Part shown: one piece after another, positions 57,695 to 64,000 of the stretch
Layout: the number at the start of each line of letters is the position of its first letter
Position numbering within the stretch: the first letter of the stretch is position 1
DNA from: Chloranthus sessilifolius
Taxonomy: Eukaryota; Streptophyta; Magnoliopsida; Chloranthales; Chloranthaceae
Reading direction: 5' to 3'
Length of the DNA: 64,000 nt
Assembly: GCA_021018995.1 (NCBI GenBank)
Contig: CM037588.1
Span: 86,898,765-86,962,764 of the forward strand
Translations under genes and position numbers: made by a program
Notes under the pieces: generated by a model
Databases searched by the model: none
The model's input: the letters and a program-made list of their open reading frames with translations, nothing else
What the model was told of the DNA's origin: nothing

Positions 57695-59119
57695 AATTCA
57701 TTTGTGAGAGGAAACCTTGGTGAGCATTGGGTTTGAGATTGAACTTATTGGGCATTGTTTGAACCTAATTTTTGAATCATTGGTAAGCTTAGTACTGGTT
57801 TGCATATTGTGTTACTTGTTGTCAGCTGATTGGTTCGACAAGAATACATGCATGATTTAGGTGTTAACTGTTGGCATTTAATGTCTTGAAACTCCTCAAA
57901 TTTGAATGATCAAAAGTGGACTGATACTCTATTTGTTGAAAACTGATTTAATCATGCTTGCACTTGTGTTAACTATTGTTCATTGAGAAGTTTGTGGGTA
58001 TCTTCACTAAAAACCCTCAGGAGACTTCACTCCTCCACTAGGGATAACCTAGGGGTTTAAAAGGCCTGATGCATAAGCTAAATGCACCCGTGCTCCCTAC
58101 GAAAGTGGCATTTAAATTTTTAGAGTAGTTGTTTAAATTTTGCTTTGCTCGAGGACTAGCAAAGATTAGGTTTGGGGATATGTTGAGCACTAAAAAATAC
58201 CATTTTTTACCTCTTAACCTTGCCTTTACTACTCCTTGGAGCCATTTACTAATCCTCTTTTGAGTTTGTTTTGTAGTTAAGAATAAATTTGCAGCATAGT
58301 ACAACAGTCATATTTTAGAGGCCAAGAAGAGGCATAATGGAAGCCAAACCTTAGAGCTGATTGAAGAGCCTAGAGCACACCAGGGTGGCACACACCATGG
58401 TGATCATTTTGAGTGACTGAAGGGACCCTGGAAGTCCAAAAGATGAAAGAGAGTGGACCCATGTAGAGGAGACTGCTGCAGTAGTCTATGCACAACAGCA
58501 GCTATGCAGAGAGGAGTTTTCGCAAAGTTAGAATATACCTCGCAAGGCCGTCACGGGGTTCAAGTGATCCAAAAGCTACCCCACGAGGATCTCGCTAAGT
58601 AGAACTCGCAACAGAGTCATAGCTTGTGAAGATATCGTGCAGCTCAAGAGGAGAGAGTCCCAGAAATCATTTTTCATGAAGATCTTGTGCAACTCTTGCG
58701 CACTTTAGCGCTAAATCCAGCCACGCGAGAAGTCTGTTCCATCCCGACGAGCAACTCGCGAAGCTCAAATTTTATCCATGCGAGTTGCAGAACTCAGTGC
58801 AAGTCATCCACGCAAGACCCTCGCAATCTGAGCCACCTTGAGGACCATATGCACAAGTTGCACTACTCACTATAAATCATCCTCGCAAACTGCTTTTCAG
58901 CCACGCGACATCCTAGCGATAAGCCAAAATGCAACTTCCAGCCGCCCGTAGCTCGGGATCCTGACTTCTTAGTCCACCTCAGGGACACTTTGGGGATTTC
59001 CCTACTTCTAGGGCACACATCCTGAGGCATCCAAGGGTCACAATTAGGCCATGTCTTCAACCAGCAATTAGGGTTTCTCCCTTCTGTTTTCTTATTGTCC
59101 AAGGCAGTGAGAGACTTTG

Positions 59120-59127
59120 TATATAAG
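59120..59127 (+). promoter_or_regulatory. TATA box of G LTR2
   Basis: TATATAAG, same place as 32753-32760 in LTR1. Confidence 0.55.
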
Positions 59128-59957
59128 CTGTGCTCATAGCAGAAATAAACATCTCATCTTCAACCTAAATTGGTTGTGAGCTCGAGAGTGCTTAGGTCAT
59201 TAGGGTTAGGGTTAGATAACCATTTTTCTTTTCTTCTTCCTTAGCTCAGCATTTGCTGACTAAGATCTTTTGTAAGTAGCTATTTTATTTTAGTTTGTAA
59301 TGGGTGTTGTGTGAGCATTGGGAGCGGATTTGGGCTTTTACGCTGGACTGTTGCCTTGAGGGCATACATTGTAAGTTTCATTTTGATTAATGTAATGCCA
59401 TTCTTCTAGCTTATTTGAATCTGTATGTATTTTATGTTTTGTGCATGGATATCTATGGATTTGATACACCCGTGGTTGCTTGAGCTTGTAGCCCTGCAAC
59501 CATGGTGGTAGCTGCAGTTTTCTTATTCTATCTCAGCCATCTATGATTAGGATAACCCCTAGGATAGCCTGTGACCATTTAAGTGGAAAAACTATAGCCC
59601 TAAGGCTGGTCTAAATCATAGATATGAGATAGATTCTTTATCTCTGCACTTGAGCTTGTAGCCAAGTGAGAGATAGTGCAGATCCAAACTCCCCTTTGTG
59701 TTGTAATTCCACTTTTAGATTTTAGATTTGATATTATGTAGAGATTGCAAACTTTTGAGCTTGGTCATTTCATGCCTTTTACAGCAATAACCAGCCGAGT
59801 CTAAGTCCCTATTCAACCTCGGATTGTCTGTGGTTTTCACTAGACTTTTAAGGGTTGTTTGCTCCTATGAATGCTTAAGCTTGTAACCTTACAACCATAG
59901 TGTTTGCAATGGTATTCATGTTCTGATTTATTTCATTGGTTGGAGGAAATCCCTAGG

Positions 59958-59989
59958 ATAGTCTGTGACCATTTAAGTGGACAGATTAT
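59958..59989 (+). promoter_or_regulatory. Conserved LTR hairpin, G
   Basis: Arms ATAGTCTGT and ACAGATTAT (one G-U pair in RNA) around GACCATTTAAGTGG. Confidence 0.55.
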
Positions 59990-60956
59990 AGCCTTAAGAT
60001 CAATCCATTCCCTTGGATTAGGTTAGTTTTCTGAGTTTAATCCATGTGATTTGATCATCTCCCTAGGATAGTCCGTGACCATTTAAGTGGACAAATTATA
60101 GCCTTAAGAGAGCAGTTAATTCACAGGGGTTGATTTGGATTCCTCTACCTTACAGATGTGCTTATAGCCATCTGAAGGATTACTGCAGAATCACCTCTAT
60201 ATCTGAGTTGCATAACTGATTTAATCTTAGCTGCATACTTCTCATTATTTTACCTTTATTTTACCACACCAATAGCACCTTCTTTAAAACCCTTTCTATA
60301 GAATAGGACTGCATTTTATTTCTTAGTTTTAGTTTTAGTTGTGAGAACTCCAAAAATTCCCTTTCTTTAGGATTGCCAGATCTGTAGTCAGATTTGGAGG
60401 CCTACTAAATAATCCTTTCTACGTTCTAGATCAATTTTCCCCGTGGGACAAACTCTTAATTACTTTTAAGACTTACTACAACTGGCCCTGGATCTTACAG
60501 GACCGTGGTATTTTTAGAGTGCCGTTTTTATGTCTTTCCGTCCCCTTTACTTTGATTAATTTTTACCACAGTGTTTTCTAATAAAAATAACAGCACTTAA
60601 TCATAAAACCAACAAGTTTTTACCACTGCTGCCGGGAATCTTTGATCTAATTAGTAGACCTGAGTGTATTTTTTTATGTGTACTATATTCATTTATAGTA
60701 ATGCCTATTTTTGAGTAAAAGTACTACTGATTTTGTATTAGCTTTTGCAGATCTTGATAGCAGCAGTAGGGAAAAGCTAGAAATGCAGGTGGAGCTTTGC
60801 TACCTTTAGTTTGCATTTTTTTCCCCCTAATTCTTAGTTCCATTTTTGTTGTATTGATTTTCAGTAGCTCAGTAGTACTTGTTAGTAGTTCTGTTTGGTT
60901 ATAAATTCTTTAAGTGTGTTGACTTTGTTGTTCTTTACTTGTTGCTGTGTGTGTGT

Positions 60957-62640
60957 ATGTTGGGTAGGAGGTCCGTTAACCCTGACTTAGAACATCCAAA
61001 TCCTAAGATTGAGAGGGCCTTAAACCTAGGAACACCACATAAGCCACTGCTTTGGATACTGAGCCAGTAGTAGAGATGGGTAAGCAACAGAGAACATTGT
61101 AGGAATTTAATGCACCAGGTGCGTATAACTCCCCTTTCTGCATTCAATTCCCTACTGTTCAAGGAAACTCTGAGATTAAATTATCCATCATTTAAATGCT
61201 ACCATCATTTCATGGGTTGAGTAAAGAAGACCCATATAAGCACATTGATGAGTTCTTGGCTTTGTGCACCACATTCAATATTGCTGGCTTGGGAGAGAAA
61301 GCCACCAAACTGAGACTCATTCCTTTTTCATTAAAGGACAGAGCTAGAACTTGGCTTTCCATGCTCCCAGCAAACAACATACAATCATGGAATGATCTCC
61401 AATGTAAATTTTTGGCTAAATTTTTTCTAATGTCTAAGACTAGCCAGTTGAGGAAGAGCATAATTTCTTTTGCTCAATTCCCAACTGAGGATTTCCATAA
61501 GCTTGGGAAAGGTTTGAGGATCTTTTGAAGCAATGTCCCCACCACCAAATTCCTGAGTGGCAGCTTGTTCGGAGCTTCTATGAAGGAATTGATACTAAGA
61601 GCAGGGACATGGTGGATGCCTCATGTGGGAGTACTGACCTCCATATGACTGCTGATGAGGCTTGGGAGCTGTTTGATGTTATAAGTAAAAATTCCATGTA
61701 GTGGGAGACTCTGTCCAGAAATGACATTGAGACTCCTGCTAAGATGGGAAAAGAAGTAATCTCTAAAGGATGTATGAAGTCAGTGTGCCTAGTGATTTGG
61801 AAAGGAAGGTGGACAGCCTGAGCAAAAAATTTGATAAATTGATGAATGTGATGCAGCCTAGACTGACTGTACAAGTGGAAGAGGCATGCCTAATATGCTA
61901 GTCTCCCACACATTCACTTGAGGAATGTCCATTAGCCAGCCAATATCCTGAATTAGTCTTGGAACATGCCAATGCTGCCCTATCATATGGGCAACAACTT
62001 GCTGGGTATTAATGAAGAAACTACCCCAATTTGAGGTGGAGACAAGACAATATCAGCAACCCCAGCAGCAGTAGTTGGCATTACCTTATATACCACAACC
62101 ACAGTATCAGCAGAGCGATGCACCAGGACAAGCCATCCAACAATCAGCCCCACAGCCTAACCAATTGATGCTCCCACCATCTCAGCCTAGAGCCCCCTCC
62201 TTTGAAGATCAGGTTTTATCATCACTGCAAAACCTAAGTTCTCTATCACAGACTGTGAACTCTCACAGTCAAAGCATAAAAAAGATAGAGGACTAGCATG
62301 GCTAAGTTTCAAATGCATTAGCCAAAAGAGAGGAGGGCAGACTGCTCAATCAACCCCTATCCAATCCTAAGGATCAATTTATGATTAGTGAGGGCTCCTC
62401 AAGTCATGAGAAGGCTAAGGCAGTCACTATCCTAAGGAGTGGTAGGGTGGTTGATAATCAAGTGGGCAGGGAAGCAAAGGAGAAAAATGAGAGTGACAAA
62501 GAAAGGAATGTGAGTGTAGAAAAGGAGAAGAACTCATCTCCTGCTGCTGTGCAACAAGAGGACAATAATGGGGCTGTTGTTGAGCCCCAACAAGAAGAAA
62601 TAAATGAATAAAAAATAAAAAAATAAAAATTTGATCATGA
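60957..62640 (+). pseudogene. gag, G2
   Basis: Collinear with G1 gag: MLGRRSVNPDLEHPNPKIERAL, then LPSFHGLSKEDPYKHIDEFLALCTTFNIAGLGEKATKLRLI (61196-61528), a Gln/Pro-rich part (62075-62296, ending QSIKKIED) and a charged Lys/Glu segment (62381-62611). The start follows G1 and F. Broken. Confidence 0.8.
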
Positions 62641-63645
62641 AATAGCTAGGCATGCAGCTATGGTACCAGCAGTACCACAACTGTTATTTTCTCATGCATT
62701 ATAAGGCCCTTCCCCTTTTGATAAGGGGCATACTAAAATAGAGGAAATGATGGAGACCTTCATGCAAGTTAAGATCAATTTATCTTTGCTTGATGCCATC
62801 AACCAGGTCCTAGCCTATGCAAAGTTTCTTAAAAACTTTTGTACTCAGCACAGGAAGTCTAGGGTTCATTTATCTAAAAAGGGTTTTACTTTTGAGAATG
62901 CCTAGTCTGTGTTGTCTATCTCCACACTAACAAAATTGCAGGACCCAGGTGTACCTACTATCCCCTGCATCATTGTTAACATACCATTGGCAGAGCCCTC
63001 CTTTACTTGGGAGCCAGTGTCAACCTGCTGCCATACCCTGTGTATGAAGAGCTAGGTTTGGGGGAATTGAAACCAACATCTGTTGTGCTTCAGTTGTCTG
63101 ACATGTCTGAGAGGCCTTCGCCATGGGAATGGTAGAAGATGTCTTGGTTGGAGTAGACAAATTCTTTTATCCTGTTGATTTTTTAGTTTTGGATATGAAA
63201 CCTTCAAAAAGTAGCACCTCCATTCCTGTCATTTTGGATAGGCCATTTTTGGCCACAGCTAATGCTTGTCTATAATGCAGATCAGGGATAATGGAGGTGA
63301 CCTTTGGAAATATGAAGGTCAAATTAAATGTGTACAGTGCTGGCAAGCAACCACAACTGGACAATGAGGACGACTTTGCAATAGATGTACTAGATGACCT
63401 AGTGGAGGAAAATGTATCCAATTTGCTGGATTGGGATATAATTGGTGAGGAGTTTGAACATATTTGGACTAAGTCTCATGAGGAGGAGCCCCAATTTACC
63501 TGGTTGAAGACAGCAAGACATCAAAGTCTTCAGGGGGCCTAGTGTAGCAGTCCACACGTAAATCCAAATAGCTGCCCTTGCCTCAGCCATCAAAGTTACC
63601 TCTGGTGCCATCGCTTGTCAGTCCCCCAGATTTGTTGCTGAAACA
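62641..63645 (+). pseudogene. Protease region, G2
   Basis: Collinear with 51544-52500. It includes the pre-protease helix, the protease block ending in ILDRPFLATANACL-like sequence, and MEVTFGNMKVKLNVYSAGKQPQLDNEDDFAIDVLDDLVEENV (63291-63542). Broken. Confidence 0.75.
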
Positions 63646-64000
63646 GCTCCCCAACACTCTCAAATATGCATTCTTGGGGTAAGATAAAAAACTGCCTGTG
63701 ATTATTTCATCTTCCTTCACTGAGGAGCAGGAAGAGAAACTGATTGGCATGCTCAAGATGCATAAAAAGGCAATTGGATGAACTATTGCTGATATGGGAG
63801 GAATTAACGCAGCTGTGTGTATATATAAAATTCATCTGGAAGAGGGTTCTAAACCCTCTAAGGAGATGCAGAGGAAGTTAAATCCTCATATATAGGAGGT
63901 GGTGCCTAAGAAATTGGAGTAATATACCCAATTTCTGACTCTAAATGGGTGTCGCCTACACAGGTGGTGCCTAAGAAGTCTGACATCACTGTAGTGCCCA
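63646..64000 (+). pseudogene. Start of RT region, G2 (runs off window)
   Basis: KLPVIISSSFTEEQEEKLIGMLKMHKKAIG-like linker sequence and WVSPTQVVPKKS-like RT start, cut by the window end. Confidence 0.7.

Larger units (their letters stand above)
49495..58180 (+). mobile_element. Element G1, internal region
   Basis: 8.7 kb between LTR1 and LTR2: primer site, gag, protease, RT, RNase H, integrase, ORF3, 3' UTR and PPT, plus a MITE-like insertion. It is Athila-type and broken many times. LTR1 and LTR2 differ by about 8% over the first 250 positions (hand count), so G1 is a few million years old, somewhat older than F, which lies inside LTR1. Confidence 0.9.
56301..58180 (+). other. G1 3' UTR
   Basis: Non-coding: internal PPT-like tract (56521-56560), an (AAAAT)n run (57260-57286), a compound palindrome (57564-57694), the conserved pre-LTR box from about 57985, and the PPT ending at 58180. 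Confidence 0.75.
58181..60614 (+). repeat. G LTR2, shared by G1 and G2
   Basis: 2434 bp, TGTTGAGCAC to CCAACA, preceded by the G1 PPT and followed by the G2 primer site. Word cluster about 58510-58920, CCAAT-like box and TATATAAG (59120-59127), hairpin units near 59565, 59958-59989 and 60067. Gives the empty site for element F. Confidence 0.92.
60615..64000 (+). mobile_element. Element G2, 5' part of internal region
   Basis: Begins at the 3' end of LTR2 with a diverged primer site (60615-60640). It carries gag and protease and enters the RT region at the window end. It is collinear with G1 from 49495 to about 53470, but lacks the MITE-like insertion. Broken. Confidence 0.9.

Noticed and set aside
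1-64000. Host protein-coding gene
   Set aside because: Every sizeable frame is assignable to an element, is antisense to one, or lies in an LTR or UTR repeat.

Overview
This is plant (angiosperm) nuclear DNA made almost entirely of nested LTR retrotransposons. No host gene, tRNA or rRNA is visible. The coding remains are Ty3/gypsy of the Athila type: gag with GAYNSPFCIQF and DPYKHIDEF blocks, RT with FGTFAYRRMPFGLCN, integrase with WGIDFMGPF, an extra ORF after integrase, and a primer-binding site that in the best copy fits plant tRNA-Asp. Long LTRs (1.8-2.5 kb) and dense nesting suggest pericentromeric or other heterochromatin; the species cannot be named from this. All elements are treated as fossils and nearly all look broken.

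Layout. 1-10356: element A (minus strand; its 3' LTR lies outside the window). 10357-11570: 3' part of a plus-strand LTR (E) into which A is inserted. 11571-17172: element D (minus), whose 3' UTR was hit by E. 17173-23236: 3' half of element C (plus), joined head-on to D. 23237-24018 and 31698-31783: end of element G0. 24019-31692: element H, a short pol-less element with two LTRs and a GTGCC target duplication. 31784-33704 plus 48981-49494: G LTR1, split by element F (33705-48980, minus, ATAGT duplication). F itself contains a solo LTR (37885-40409, GATGT duplication). 49495-58180: G1 internal region with a 580-bp MITE-like insertion at 52503-53082. 58181-60614: G LTR2. 60615-64000: start of G2. 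G0, G1 and G2 form a head-to-tail array sharing single LTRs.

The most interesting signals are non-coding and recur across copies. (1) Clusters of short CpG-containing words, with a different core per family, lie in the upstream part of the LTR and, in three elements, again between integrase and the post-integrase ORF. (2) A hairpin around CCATTTAAGTGG recurs in the LTRs, with compensatory changes between families. (3) A second, internal polypurine-tract-like site follows the post-integrase ORF and is preceded by a covarying hairpin. (4) The slot after integrase is occupied by different modules: a long Pro-rich/coiled-coil ORF, a shorter ORF, or a small Lys-rich ORF.

All alignments and counts were made by eye; family assignment rests on recognised motifs, not on searches.
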